DNA of 64,000 bases from JAJPKK01 sp963747835 (GCA_963747835.1 CAVVGO010000003.1:1-64000); one strand, 5' to 3'. Counted from the stretch's first letter, positions 25,089 to 35,006 are shown. Numbers and translations: made by a program. The notes: generated from the letters alone by a model not told the origin.

Positions 25089-26474
25089 TCAAGGGTTTTC
25101 GGCAAGGGGCGGGGCGGGAATTTTCTCCTCGGGGTCGGCTCTGAGACTGGTGTCGATCTGCTTTTCCCAAATGCGTGCGCGCTCGAAGTCGGCCCGTTTC
25201 CAACGCACCCGGACGATGGCACCGCGCTGCGGGAACTGTTTGTTCTCCAAGGAGATTTTGGCACCGGACCGGGCCAGCAAGGTCTTGGCGATGAAAAATC
25301 CGAGACCGAGCCCCGGCATCTCCCGGCCGCGCATGCGCCGGCCCCGCTCGCTCGTCACATAGGGCTCGCCCATGCGGTCGATAATTTCCGGCGGGAAGCC
25401 CGAGCCGTCGTCGCTGACCACGACGGTGACCTGGTCGTTGGTCCAGTTGGCTTCGACCTCGACGCGCTCGCGGGCAAAATCGACGGCGTTCTCCAGAATG
25501 TTCCCGAGACCATAGAGCACCGCGGGGTTGCGCGCGCCGACCGGCTCGTTGGGATCATCCTTGGCGATGACGACGTCGATGACAACCCCGGCGTCGCGAT
25601 TGGGCGCCACTACTTCCTCGATCAAAGCCGACAGCTTCATCCGCTCGAACGGCTCGCCGGGCGCCGGCAGCTCAGTGAGTTTGCCCAGAATGACCCGGCA
25701 GCGCTGCGCCTGCTCGCGCAACAGGCGGATGTCGTCGGCAAACCGCGAGCCGGGCTCGATCTCGCGCTCGAGTTCGCGCACCACCAGCAGAATGGTCGAG
25801 AGCGGCGTGCCGAGTTCGTGGGCGGCCGCGGCGGCGAGGCCGTCGAGCTGGGACAAGTAATGCTCGCGCGTCAGCACCAGTTCGGTCGCCGCGAGTGCGT
25901 CGGAGAGCTGGCGTGATTCCTCGATGATCTGCCACGCGTAGATGCTGGTATAGGCGATCGCCAGCATCAGCGAGAGCCACACCCCGATCATGTAGAGCGG
26001 CGGCAGTTCGAGCTGTTCTTCCTCGGGCCACGGCAACGGATAATAGTAGCGCACCAGCACGGTGGCGCACACGAACACGAGAGCGCCGAGCATGAGCGTC
26101 ATGTGCTTGGGCAGCGCCGCGGCGGAAATCAGGACCGGCGTCGCCAACAGGAACGAGAACGGATTCTGCAGCCCGCCGGTCAGGAACAGCAGTACCGCGA
26201 GCTCGATGATATCAAGCGCCAGCAGCCGCGCGGCCTGGTGCGGTTCCAGACGTTGGTTCAACCGGAACCGGACGCGCAGCGCCACGTTCACGGCCGCATA
26301 GACGGCTATGACACCGAGGCACGCCCAGAACGGTACCTCGAAATCGAATCCATCGTAGACGACCAGCACGGCCGCGGTCTGCCCCAGGACCGCGAGCCAG
26401 CGCAGGCGCACCAGGGTGTCGAGGCGTACGTGGCGCAGCGATTGGGGCGTCTGTTCGGCTAGCGTATCCGACAT
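25089..26474 (-). CDS. regB: Redox-sensing histidine kinase RegB/ActS/PrrB
   Basis: 461 aa with six N-terminal membrane helices. The quinone-binding heptapeptide GGLQNPF (in LFLTGGLQNPFSFLL) and the H-box AAAAHELGTPLSTI are present. The redox-active cysteine lies in LREQAQRCRVILGKL, and the ATPase boxes include ILENAVDFA, DDGSGFPPE and GLGLGFFIAK. It autophosphorylates when the quinone pool is reduced and acts on the RegA encoded downstream. The C-terminal 35 residues are a charged extension ending PPLAENP. Confidence 0.95.
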   Translation of the reverse strand: MSDTLAEQTPQSLRHVRLDTLVRLRWLAVLGQTAAVLVVYDGFDFEVPFWACLGVIAVYAAVNVALRVRFRLNQRLEPHQAARLLALDIIELAVLLFLTGGLQNPFSFLLATPVLISAAALPKHMTLMLGALVFVCATVLVRYYYPLPWPEEEQLELPPLYMIGVWLSLMLAIAYTSIYAWQIIEESRQLSDALAATELVLTREHYLSQLDGLAAAAAHELGTPLSTILLVVRELEREIEPGSRFADDIRLLREQAQRCRVILGKLTELPAPGEPFERMKLSALIEEVVAPNRDAGVVIDVVIAKDDPNEPVGARNPAVLYGLGNILENAVDFARERVEVEANWTNDQVTVVVSDDGSGFPPEIIDRMGEPYVTSERGRRMRGREMPGLGLGFFIAKTLLARSGAKISLENKQFPQRGAIVRVRWKRADFERARIWEKQIDTSLRADPEEKIPAPPLAENP

Positions 26475-26618
26475 GGCAAACCTGATTGCGGCGCGATCTC
26501 ACCCACCTCATGTGGCGTCATCTTATACGGGTTGAAACCGGGAGGTGAGCCCCACCGGGACGCCCCTTGCGCCGCGGTTCCGGTCGGGCCAAGGGTGCTC
26601 CCTCCCCGCAAGATCGTA

Positions 26619-27413
26619 ATGGGGAGAAGCCTGAGCAATCCCGAGAGTGTCCCCGTGACCGTCGCCATACCCGCCATCGCGGTCGAGCGCCTCGTCAAGA
26701 TCTACCAGCGCGGCATGGCCGTTGACGGTATCAGCTTCGTGCTGCCGAAAGGTTCGATCACCGGACTCCTGGGCGGCAATGGTGCCGGCAAGACGACGAC
26801 GATTGCGATGATCATGGGACTTCTGACGCCGACCTCCGGCACCGTGCGGGTGCTCGGCGCCGACATGCCGCGCCAGCGCTATCGGGTGTTGCACCGGATG
26901 AATTTCGAAAGCCCCTATGTGGAGATGCCGATGCGGCTCACGGTGCGCCAGAACCTGACGGTGTTCGGGCGCCTCTACGGCGTGCGCGGCCTTGCCGAGC
27001 GTATCGCCGAGCTCGCCCGCGAACTTGATCTTGTCGATCTGCTTGACCGGCCGACCGGCAAGCTGTCGTCGGGACAAAAGACCCGTGTGTCGCTCGCCAA
27101 GGCGCTGATCAATCGCCCCGACGTGCTGCTGCTCGACGAGCCGACCGCTTCGCTCGATCCCGACACCGCCGATTGGGTCAGGGCAAGCCTGGAGAAGTAC
27201 CGCACGACGCATAGCGCCACCATCCTGCTTGCTTCCCACAACATGGGCGAGGTGGAGCGCCTGTGCGAGCGCGTCATCATCATGAAGAAGGGCCGGATCG
27301 AGGACGACGGCACGCCGGCGGCGCTGCTCGCACGCTACGGCCGCGACACCCTCGAAGAGGTGTTCCTCGATGTGGCGCGGGGCCGCGGCCAGATTCGCGA
27401 GGCCGCACAATGA
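26619..27413 (+). CDS. ABC transporter ATP-binding protein (ABC-2 exporter type)
   Basis: 264 aa if started at the ATG at 26619; a GTG at 26655 is equally plausible and neither has a strong Shine-Dalgarno. Motifs: Walker A GGNGAGKTTT, Q-loop region NFESPYVEMPMRLTV, signature KLSSGQKTR, Walker B VLLLDEPTASLDP, and H-loop ILLASHNMGEVE. It energises the permease encoded next, with a 4-bp ATGA overlap. The pair resembles CcmA/NodI-like exporters whose substrate is not predictable. Confidence 0.92.
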   Translation: MGRSLSNPESVPVTVAIPAIAVERLVKIYQRGMAVDGISFVLPKGSITGLLGGNGAGKTTTIAMIMGLLTPTSGTVRVLGADMPRQRYRVLHRMNFESPYVEMPMRLTVRQNLTVFGRLYGVRGLAERIAELARELDLVDLLDRPTGKLSSGQKTRVSLAKALINRPDVLLLDEPTASLDPDTADWVRASLEKYRTTHSATILLASHNMGEVERLCERVIIMKKGRIEDDGTPAALLARYGRDTLEEVFLDVARGRGQIREAAQ

Positions 27414-28255
27414 GCGAGCGTTCCGTGAGTGGTCCGGGCGCCGGCCAGCGCGTCGAATACGGCATCTCCTGGCGCCGGATTGCCGCCATGGTGGAGCGCT
27501 ACTGGTATCTGTTGCGGTCGTCGTGGCCGCGGCTTCTGGAGCTCATCTATTGGCCGGCCGTGCAGATGCTGATGTGGGGCTTCCTGCAGCTCTACATCGC
27601 GCAGAACGCCGGCTTTTTCGCCCGCGCGGGAGGCACCTTCATCGGCGCCGTGCTGCTGTGGGACATCCTGTTCCGCGGTCAGCTCGGATTTTCGGTGTCG
27701 TTCCTGGAGGAGATGTGGTCGCGCAATCTCGCCAACCTGATGATGAGTCCGCTCAAGCCCGTCGAGTTCGTCACCGCCATGATGGTGATGAGCGTGGTGC
27801 GGCTGCTGATCGGCATGGTGCCGGTGTCGCTCTTGGCCATCGGGTTCTTCGGCTTCAATCTCTACGGCATGGGCCTCGCGCTCGCGGCTTTCTTCGTCAA
27901 TCTCATCATCACCAGCTGGGCGGTCGGCATCTTCGTGTCAGGGGTCGTCATGCGCAACGGCCTTGGCGCCGAGAATCTCGCCTGGACGATCATGTTCCTG
28001 CTGATGCCACTCACCTGCGTGTACTATCCGGTGGCGGTATTGCCGCATTGGCTTCAGCTTGTGGCGTGGTCGCTACCGCCGACCTATGTGTTCGAAGGGA
28101 TGCGTGCTCTGTTGATCGACCATGTGTTTCGGGCCGACCTCATGCTGCAGGCCCTCGCCATGAACGTGGTCGCCTTCGCGGCCGGTGCGTTCGGGTTCAT
28201 GCGGCTTCTCAAATCAGCACGCCGCCACGGGTCGTTGATGCAGACTGGCGAATGA
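27410..28255 (+). CDS. ABC-2 type transporter permease
   Basis: 281 aa with six hydrophobic segments typical of ABC-2 permeases, including LIYWPAVQMLMWGFLQLYI and the late NLAWTIMFLLMPLTCVYYPV, followed by LPPTYVFEGMRALL, a common ABC-2 C-terminal motif. It forms the membrane half of an exporter with the preceding ATPase. The start codon overlaps the ATPase stop (ATGA). The substrate is unknown. Confidence 0.92.
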   Translation: MSERSVSGPGAGQRVEYGISWRRIAAMVERYWYLLRSSWPRLLELIYWPAVQMLMWGFLQLYIAQNAGFFARAGGTFIGAVLLWDILFRGQLGFSVSFLEEMWSRNLANLMMSPLKPVEFVTAMMVMSVVRLLIGMVPVSLLAIGFFGFNLYGMGLALAAFFVNLIITSWAVGIFVSGVVMRNGLGAENLAWTIMFLLMPLTCVYYPVAVLPHWLQLVAWSLPPTYVFEGMRALLIDHVFRADLMLQALAMNVVAFAAGAFGFMRLLKSARRHGSLMQTGE

Positions 28256-28369
28256 GGGATTTCACCCCCTCGGATACCGACCGCCGGCGCGCCGGCGCGA
28301 AACGAACTATTTGCCATGCTGCGGGGTTCATCCCTCGGGATAACAAAGGTCAAATCGCCGCGCCGTATA

Positions 28370-28398
28370 TTGACGTAAATGCGACGAGTCCCCATGTT
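28370..28398 (+). promoter_or_regulatory. Candidate promoter for phaZ
   Basis: TTGACG (28370-28375) and CATGTT (28393-28398) are spaced by 17 bp, 33 bp before the phaZ ATG. The -10 is weak. A TGC-rich stretch, TTGTTGCAGCGCAGCA, follows directly and resembles the TGC-type sites bound by the PHA regulator PhaR, but this is only a resemblance. Confidence 0.35.
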
Positions 28399-28430
28399 TG
28401 TTGCAGCGCAGCATAAAAAGGATAACCAAA

Positions 28431-29855
28431 ATGGCTATCGGCGAATTCGGCGGTGCGCCCAAGCTGCCTTACGAGGGCGGAATCCTGTTCGCCGCGCCGA
28501 TGTACTGGCTTTATGAAATGAGTCATGCGGCGCTTAACCCTTCGCGCGCCTTGGCCGATGCCACCAAGCTGCTGTTCAAGAATCCGCTTAACCCGCTCGC
28601 GATGACGACTTTCGGCAAGTCGGTGGCGGCGGCCTGCGAGGTGTTCGAGCGATCCACGCGGCGCTACGGCCGCCCCGAATGGGGCATCAAATCCACCCTC
28701 GTGGGCGGCGCCCGGGTGCCGGTGCATATCGAAACCGTGTGGGAGCGCCCGTTCTGCCGCCTGCTGCATTTCGAGCGCGCCTTCGAGCATCAGCCGCACC
28801 GGCCTCAGCCGCGTCTCCTCATTGTGGCGCCCCTGTCGGGGCATTACGCGACATTGCTGCGCGGCACCGTCGAAGCGTTCCTGCCCAATCACGACGTCTA
28901 CATCACCGATTGGGTCGATGCCCGCATGGTACCGATCACCGAAGGGCGGTTCGATCTCGACGACTACATCGACTACATTATTTCAATCCTGCATTTTCTC
29001 GGCGGCGACGTCCACGTCATCGGGGTGTGCCAACCGTCGGTGCCGGTCCTGGCCGCGGTCGCCCGCATGGAGGCGGTCGACGATCCTTATGTGCCGCGCT
29101 CGATGATCCTGATGGGCGGCCCGATCGATACCCGCGTCAATCCGACCAGCGTCAATACGCTCGCCGCCAGCCGCGGTACCGAATGGTTTCGGCGCAACGT
29201 CATCAGCAAGGTGCCGTTCCCGCATCCCGGCATGATGCGCGACGTCTACCCGGGCTTCCTTCAGCTGTACGGCTTCGTCAGCATGAATCTGGACCGCCAT
29301 ATCGAGGCGCACCGCAACCTGTTCCATCACTTGGTGGCCGGCGATGGCAACTCGGCGCACAAGCATCGCGAATTCTACGATGAATACCTCGCCGTGATGG
29401 ATCTCGCGGCGGAATATTATCTCCAGACCGTCGACACCGTGTTCGTGCGTCACGCCTTGCCGAAGGGCGAGATGACCCATCGCGGCGAGCTTGTCGATCT
29501 GGGGAAGATCCGTCGCGTCGCCCTGATGACGGTGGAAGGCGAGCACGACGACATTTCCGGCGTCGGTCAGACCGAGGCGGCACATCGGCTGCTCGTCAAT
29601 CTCCCCGACGATCTCAAGACGCACTGGCTGCAGCCGAACGTTGGCCACTACGGCGTGTTCAACGGCTCGCGCTTCCGCGCCGAAATCGCGCCGCGCATTT
29701 CCGATTTCGTTCTGTCGCACAATTTCCGCCATGCCGGCTACAAGCGCCGCAAGTCCGCCAGCGGCGCCGATCCGGAACGTCAGGCCGCGCAAGGCGGCGA
29801 TGAACCCCGTTTGGCCCATTCCGAGACTTCCGCCGCCGCTCTGAGCTTCGGATGA
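28431..29855 (+). CDS. phaZ: Intracellular polyhydroxyalkanoate depolymerase
   Basis: 474 aa from the ATG at 28431 after AAAAGGA. It degrades stored poly-3-hydroxybutyrate. The alpha/beta fold carries a Cys nucleophile in VIGVCQPSVPVLAAV (about residue 200), the hallmark of the i-PhaZ family. The acid lies in VEGEHDDISGVGQT and the catalytic His in QPNVGHYGVFNGSRF. The N-terminal LYEMSHAALNPSRALADATK is the family's granule-associated start. A 45-residue hydrophilic tail follows the core. Monocistronic. Confidence 0.94.
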   Translation: MAIGEFGGAPKLPYEGGILFAAPMYWLYEMSHAALNPSRALADATKLLFKNPLNPLAMTTFGKSVAAACEVFERSTRRYGRPEWGIKSTLVGGARVPVHIETVWERPFCRLLHFERAFEHQPHRPQPRLLIVAPLSGHYATLLRGTVEAFLPNHDVYITDWVDARMVPITEGRFDLDDYIDYIISILHFLGGDVHVIGVCQPSVPVLAAVARMEAVDDPYVPRSMILMGGPIDTRVNPTSVNTLAASRGTEWFRRNVISKVPFPHPGMMRDVYPGFLQLYGFVSMNLDRHIEAHRNLFHHLVAGDGNSAHKHREFYDEYLAVMDLAAEYYLQTVDTVFVRHALPKGEMTHRGELVDLGKIRRVALMTVEGEHDDISGVGQTEAAHRLLVNLPDDLKTHWLQPNVGHYGVFNGSRFRAEIAPRISDFVLSHNFRHAGYKRRKSASGADPERQAAQGGDEPRLAHSETSAAALSFG

Positions 29856-30179
29856 TTCCGTGGGCTCAGGCCAGGTCGATGATTCGCGATTCAGAACTGA
29901 AAAACCAAAGGATTTGCCAGTTTCCCAACGATTTCGTCATCTTCCATGCAAGCGATTGTAATCCTTGAAATATTTTACGTATTTCGCGGCTTGATTTGGG
30001 TGGAATGAAATGAATGTTAATTCACTAATCGATCGCGCCACATCTAGGACCTCGGCGGATACCTGACCTCAACATATTGAGGTTCTCAGCCGCAAAAAGA
30101 ATGTCCATTGCTCTTTCGGCGAATATGTCACTATCGGACCGAACAGATCGGCCCAGCATTTCGTCCGGAATTGCCGTCC
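29856..30179. other. 324-bp intergenic interval, no gene seen
   Basis: Noticeably AT-richer than its surroundings (29880-30020). It contains TGACCTCAACATATTGAGGTTCTCA, whose core CCTCAACATATTGAGG is a perfect 16-bp palindrome at 30068-30083 that may be an operator or small hairpin. No ORF, tRNA or terminator that I can support. Confidence 0.4.
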
Positions 30180-30983
30180 ATGCCATTGCGCGCGCTGCTT
30201 TATCGTCGACCGACAGAACCGCAGGCAATCGAGGTCGTGTGCGATGGCGCTATCCATCTCGTGCGCCTGCGCCGCCACCGCCAAGCGCGCCGTTACACCC
30301 TGCGCGTCGTCGCGGTGACGCGCGAAGCGGTGCTCACCATGCCGCCGCGCGGCAGCTTTCGCGAGGCGCGCGAATTCGCCGAGAAACACGGCGCATGGAT
30401 CGCGGCGCGGCTAGGTCGCCTGCCGAAGGCCGCACCATTTGCCCATGGCACCGAAATCCCATTGCGCGGGGTGCCGCACGTCATCGTGCATCGACGCGGC
30501 GCACGCGGCACCGTGTGGACGGAGCATGACCGTCATAGCGGCCGCGTGCTTTGCGTTGCCGGCTACAGCGAACATGTGGCGCGGCGCATCACCGATTTTC
30601 TCAAGCGCGAGGTCAAACGCGATCTCGAAGTCGCGGTTGCACGCTACGCAGAGCGTCTCGGCGTCACGGTGCAGCGCATTTCGGTGCGCGATCAGGCGAG
30701 CCGCTGGGGCTCCTGCTCCACCACCGGCGCGTTGTCGTTCTCGTGGCGGCTGATTCTGGCGCCGCGCTATGTGCTTGATTACCTGGCGGCCCATGAAGTC
30801 GCCCATATGCTGGAAATGAACCATTCGCCACGGTTTTGGCGCCTGGTTCGCCGCATCTGCCCCGACGTTGAGCGCGCCAAGGCGTGGCTCGATGTGCATG
30901 GCACGGATCTCCACCGCTATGGCATGGAGCATGACGGCCTCGGCATGAAGCCCGCGCGCCGGTCCCTGACGTGCAACACCTGA
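30180..30983 (+). CDS. YgjP-like (DUF45/WLM) zinc metallopeptidase
   Basis: 267 aa. The metal site is DYLAAHEVAHMLEMNHSPRFW, giving HExxH with a downstream His as third ligand. RISVRDQASRWGSCSTTGAL is the second conserved block of the UTP-pyrophosphatase-associated/YgjP family. Cytosolic. The function is poorly known; homologues are often near efflux or modification genes. A Bcr/CflA efflux gene follows after 19 bp, so the two are probably co-transcribed. Confidence 0.9.
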   Translation: MPLRALLYRRPTEPQAIEVVCDGAIHLVRLRRHRQARRYTLRVVAVTREAVLTMPPRGSFREAREFAEKHGAWIAARLGRLPKAAPFAHGTEIPLRGVPHVIVHRRGARGTVWTEHDRHSGRVLCVAGYSEHVARRITDFLKREVKRDLEVAVARYAERLGVTVQRISVRDQASRWGSCSTTGALSFSWRLILAPRYVLDYLAAHEVAHMLEMNHSPRFWRLVRRICPDVERAKAWLDVHGTDLHRYGMEHDGLGMKPARRSLTCNT

Positions 30984-31002
30984 ACCCGAACGCGCGCGCG
31001 TG

Positions 31003-32193
31003 ATGCTGCGCCCGGGTTCGCTTGCGCTGACCGGCCTGCTGGCGCTGTTCACCACCATCGGGCCGCTCTCGATCGACCTCTATGTTCCGGCGTTGCCCGA
31101 TCTCGGCCGAACGTTGGGTGCCTCGGATGGCGCAGCGCAGCTCACCATTTCGATCTTCATTCTTGGGTTCGCGGGCGGCCAGATTGTCTATGGTCCGGCG
31201 TCGGACCGCTTCGGCCGCCGACCGGTGCTGCTCGCCGCACTGGCGATATTCTGCCTCGGATCGCTTGCCTGCGCGGTCTCGCCTTCAATCGAATTGCTGA
31301 TCGCGGCGCGGATGGTGCAGGGCTTTGGCGCCTCGGGCGCAATCGTGCTCGCCCGCGCGGTGATCCGGGACCTCTACGAAGGGACGCGCGCCGCGCGTGA
31401 ACTCTCGCTGATGGCGATGATCATGGGGCTTGCCCCGATCGTGGCGCCGCTGATCGGCGGCGGCCTGCAAACCGTGTTCGGCTGGCGGGCCGAATTCATG
31501 TTCATCCTCGCGGCGGGCGCCATCGCGGCTGGTCTCGCCTGGCTGCTGCTGCCGGAAACACGGCGCCAAAGTGGGGAACCACCCCACGGTTTGAGCGAAG
31601 TGTTCGCGAGTTTTGGCACGGTCGCGCGCAATCGCGCCTTCCTCCTCAACATCGCCATGGCTTCGCTGAGCTTTTCCGGGCTGTTCGCCTGGATTTCCGG
31701 CTCGCCCTTTGTGCTTCAAAATCTCTACGGCATGTCGCCCCTATCCTATGGGGCGGCCTTCGCGCTCTCGGCGGTCGGGTTCATCACCGGCAGTTCCATT
31801 GCGGCGCGCATCGTTGGGCGCATCGGCGTCGACCGCACCATCGGGATTGGCGCGATATTGCTCGCCACGGGCGGCGTCGCCCTGGTCGCGGCCGTCGCCC
31901 TGCTGCCTCCGGCCGGTTTCAGCCTCTCCCTGCCGGTCGCCGTCTATCTCGCCGGCATGGGCCTCGTGATGCCGCAAGCCTTCGCGGCATCGTTGCAGCC
32001 GTTTCCCCATCGCGCCGGCGTCGCGTCCTCGCTCGGCGGCGTGATCCAGCAAACCGCGGCCGCCGCCACCGGGGCAGCGGTCGGCTCGATGCTTGGGGTC
32101 TCGGCGTGGCCGATGGCGCTGCCCATGGCGGCTGCCGGACTGCTGACGCTTGCGCTATGGTGGCTCAGCCGCAACGTGCGCCTCAAGGGATGA
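31003..32193 (+). CDS. Bcr/CflA family multidrug efflux MFS transporter
   Basis: 396 aa, 12 membrane helices. The first helix TIGPLSIDLYVPALPDL is diagnostic of Bcr/CflA, motif A appears as GPASDRFGRRPVLLA, and motif C-like RMVQGFGASGAIVLARAVI follows. It exports drugs by proton antiport in the inner membrane. A GTG three bases upstream is an alternative start. Convergent with the PBP1A gene, with 45 bp between stops. Confidence 0.93.
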   Translation: MLRPGSLALTGLLALFTTIGPLSIDLYVPALPDLGRTLGASDGAAQLTISIFILGFAGGQIVYGPASDRFGRRPVLLAALAIFCLGSLACAVSPSIELLIAARMVQGFGASGAIVLARAVIRDLYEGTRAARELSLMAMIMGLAPIVAPLIGGGLQTVFGWRAEFMFILAAGAIAAGLAWLLLPETRRQSGEPPHGLSEVFASFGTVARNRAFLLNIAMASLSFSGLFAWISGSPFVLQNLYGMSPLSYGAAFALSAVGFITGSSIAARIVGRIGVDRTIGIGAILLATGGVALVAAVALLPPAGFSLSLPVAVYLAGMGLVMPQAFAASLQPFPHRAGVASSLGGVIQQTAAAATGAAVGSMLGVSAWPMALPMAAAGLLTLALWWLSRNVRLKG

Positions 32194-32238
32194 GGCGGAC
32201 CCGGTGATCGGCCGACGATCATCAAATCCGAAAGTGAC

Positions 32239-34428
32239 CTAACGCCTGGAGAACAGGCGGTCGAGAAACCATCCGTCGATGGTGCCTTCTTCCGGCCGCA
32301 CCGGCTCGCGCGTGCGCCCACCCGGAGTTGCGGCGGGCGGCATCGGTGCCGGGGCCGGCGCGCCAGCATTGGCGATCGTCATGGTGACGTTGCCGCCCGG
32401 CACATCGATCGGGGTCTTGCCCCGATGCGCGGCCTTCATGAACTGGCTCCACACTTCGACCGGCAGGCTGCCGCCGGTCGTCTTGCGGGTCGGGGTATTA
32501 TCGTCATTGCCGAGCCACACGCCGGTGACGAGGAAGCTCGTGTAGCCGATGAACCAGGCGTCGCGAAAATCCTGGCTGGTGCCGGTCTTGCCGGCCGCGG
32601 CCCAGCCGGGCAGGTCGGCCTTGCGGGCGGTGCCGGACGTGACGGTGTCGCGCATCATGGTGTTCATCATGGCGATATAGCGGGGATCGACGATGCGCCC
32701 GAGCGTCGTCTGGGTGCGGGCATAGAGGACTTTGCCGCTATGCTGGGCGCGCACCCGCTCCACCACCCGCGGGATGACTGCAATGCCGCCATTGGCGAAC
32801 GGCGCATAAGCCGACACGATCTCCAGCACCGAGACTTCCGAGGTGCCGAGCGCGATCGAGGCGTTCGGCTCGAGCTTCGAGGCGATGCCGAGCCGGTGCG
32901 CGGTCCGCACCACGGCGGTCGGACCGAATTCGAGCGTGAGCCGCACGGCGACCGAATTGAGCGAATTGGCGAGCGCCTGGGCGAGCGTTACCGGTCCGGC
33001 GTATTCGCGATTGAAGTTCTCCGGCCGCCAGCCCTTCATCTCGATCGGCTTGTCGTCCCTCACGGTATCGGGCGTGAGCCCGTGTTCAAGCGCCGTCAAA
33101 TAGACGAACGGCTTGAACGCCGAGCCGGGCTGGCGCTTCGCCACCACGGCGCGGTTGAATTGGTTCTCGGCGTAATTGCGCCCCCCGACGAGCGCCCGCA
33201 CGGCGCCGTCCGGCGTCATCGCGACCAGCGCGCCCTGCTCGACCCCGGCCTTGTCGCCCTTCTGGGTCAGTTGCTCGAGCAGCGCCTTTTCGGCTGCGGC
33301 TTGCAGCGTGACGTCGATCGTGGTGTCGACCACGACGTCTTCGTCGACGCGGCCGATCAGGTCGTTGAGCACGTCCATCACCCAGTCGGCGACATAATTG
33401 GACGAGCCGCCGGCGCTCGGCTTGACGATCGCGGGAGCGAACGCCATAGCGGTCTTGGCGGCCTCTTCCTTGACGAGGCCGGCGTCGGACATGGCGGCGA
33501 GCACGATCTGGGAGCGCCGTTCCGCGGCTTCGAAGTTCTTGTTCGGCGCGAGCCGCGACGGTGATTTGACGAGGCCGGCGAGCAGCGCCGCCTCCGCGAG
33601 CGTCACATGGCGCGCCGACTTGCCGAAATAGCGTTGTGCCGCCGCCTCCACCCCATAGGCTCCGGAGCCGAAATAAACCCGGTTGAGATAGAGCTCCAGA
33701 ATTTCGGTCTTGGTGAACTTGTGCTCCAACCACACCGCCAGCACTACCTCTTGCAACTTGCGCATCAGGTGGCGCTCGGGCGTCAAAAACAGGTTCTTGG
33801 CGAGCTGCTGCGTAATGGTCGAGCCGCCTTGCGAAATGCCGCGATGAAGGACGTTCGCAAGCACGGCGCGGATCAATCCGATCGGATCGACGCCGTGGTG
33901 GGAATAGAACCGTCGGTCCTCGATGGCGATGAAAGCATTGGGCAACTGAGCCGGCATCTCCTTGAGCGGAATCGCGGCGCCGCCCATCTCGCCGCGAGTC
34001 GCGAAGATACGACCGTCGACAGTGTTGATCTGGATGGTCGGCGGCCGTTTGGGAATCTCCAGCGACTGGATCGGCGGCAGGTGGAGGGCGACCCAGGCGA
34101 AAAGTCCGACCGTCCCGACCCCCGCCCAAATGCCGAGAACGGCGCCCCAATAGAGGAGGCGGGTGAAACCAGAGCCCTTGCGCTTAGTGTTGCGAGCGCC
34201 ACCGCCCCCACCGGCCTTGGCCTTGTGGTCTCGCGGCGCTGCGCCTTCATTCGTGCTCGCGTTGCGCGGTGGGCGCCGCGGGCGGCGTTCGTCCGCCCCG
34301 GTATCCTCGCGCGGCTGGACGGGCTTGCGGCGGCGTGCTGGCGTTGGTGAGGCGGTGCGATCGTCCGGCGTCAACCGTAAATCGAGCGGGGCCGCACCCT
34401 CCGAGGATGTGTCGCGGCGTTTGCCCAC
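32239..34428 (-). CDS. Penicillin-binding protein 1A (bifunctional transglycosylase/transpeptidase)
   Basis: 729 aa. An N-terminal cytosolic basic region of about 90 residues (RRRKPVQPREDTGADERRPR) precedes a single membrane span (LGIWAGVGTVGLFAWVAL). The GT51 domain has EDRRFYSHHGVDP and QGGSTITQQLAKNLFL. The transpeptidase domain has SxxK in RQPGSAFKPFVYL, SxN in LANSLNSVAVRL and KTGTSQDFRDAWFIGY. It polymerises and crosslinks peptidoglycan. The C-terminal 60 residues are Pro/Ala-rich (PAPAPMPPAATPGG). Confidence 0.95.
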   Translation of the reverse strand: MGKRRDTSSEGAAPLDLRLTPDDRTASPTPARRRKPVQPREDTGADERRPRRPPRNASTNEGAAPRDHKAKAGGGGGARNTKRKGSGFTRLLYWGAVLGIWAGVGTVGLFAWVALHLPPIQSLEIPKRPPTIQINTVDGRIFATRGEMGGAAIPLKEMPAQLPNAFIAIEDRRFYSHHGVDPIGLIRAVLANVLHRGISQGGSTITQQLAKNLFLTPERHLMRKLQEVVLAVWLEHKFTKTEILELYLNRVYFGSGAYGVEAAAQRYFGKSARHVTLAEAALLAGLVKSPSRLAPNKNFEAAERRSQIVLAAMSDAGLVKEEAAKTAMAFAPAIVKPSAGGSSNYVADWVMDVLNDLIGRVDEDVVVDTTIDVTLQAAAEKALLEQLTQKGDKAGVEQGALVAMTPDGAVRALVGGRNYAENQFNRAVVAKRQPGSAFKPFVYLTALEHGLTPDTVRDDKPIEMKGWRPENFNREYAGPVTLAQALANSLNSVAVRLTLEFGPTAVVRTAHRLGIASKLEPNASIALGTSEVSVLEIVSAYAPFANGGIAVIPRVVERVRAQHSGKVLYARTQTTLGRIVDPRYIAMMNTMMRDTVTSGTARKADLPGWAAAGKTGTSQDFRDAWFIGYTSFLVTGVWLGNDDNTPTRKTTGGSLPVEVWSQFMKAAHRGKTPIDVPGGNVTMTIANAGAPAPAPMPPAATPGGRTREPVRPEEGTIDGWFLDRLFSRR

Positions 34429-34690
34429 ACTTGCTCCCGTCGATACCCCGCTCCATCAGCTCCCCATGGCGCGGGATGCGAGGTGTCGACAGGCTAATGG
34501 CGGCAGCTTAAGGCAGGGTTAATCGGCTTTTCGAAATTCATTTGCAATATCAGCGGCTTAAAAATTGACACGAGCGGCAGCCAACGCTCGTAAAGGCGCC
34601 CTGACATCGACCCAGGCGCAATCACGCCGGCAACCCGCGGAGCGAGGCGATCCACCGGGCGCGTCACCGATCGCGTGGCGATTGCCGGCG

Positions 34691-34930
34691 TTATCTCGCC
34701 GGGCTCTGGTCTGAGTGGTGCTGAGATCCCTGATTCTCACGAGCTGCCTTGTTGGCTTCGTGACGCCCGATGATGCAACCCGCGGCAGCGCCGAGAATGC
34801 CATGGTGATGAGCCAAGTGCCCGGCCACGCCGCCCACCAAAGCGCCCTTGATACACCCTTTGGCCTCGGCCGCGACCGACGAACTCGCCATTGCCAATGC
34901 GATCGCGGCAATTCCAATAAATCTATACAT
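34691..34930 (-). CDS. Small glycine-zipper exported protein
   Basis: 79 aa, with GAGGAGGAG before the ATG. The signal peptide is IGIAAIALAMASSSVAAEA, then GCIKGALVGGVAGHLAHHHG and ILGAAAGCIIGRHEANKAAR, alternating Gly/Ala residues that form a glycine-zipper membrane hairpin with two cysteines. Similar short proteins are common in Bradyrhizobium and allies; the role is unknown. It lies between PBP1A and a gene scar on the same strand. Confidence 0.78.
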   Translation of the reverse strand: MYRFIGIAAIALAMASSSVAAEAKGCIKGALVGGVAGHLAHHHGILGAAAGCIIGRHEANKAARENQGSQHHSDQSPAR

Positions 34931-35006
34931 CCCGAACTCCTCCTCAAAAGGCAGCTACCTAACGCGCGGCGGCCGCCTTCGTTCCAACGGGTCACGGCTA
35001 CCGCGA

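Noticed and set aside
30025..30228. 67-codon minus-strand frame resembling a small regulator
   Set aside because: It overlaps the start of the metallopeptidase gene, has no Shine-Dalgarno and no recognised motif.
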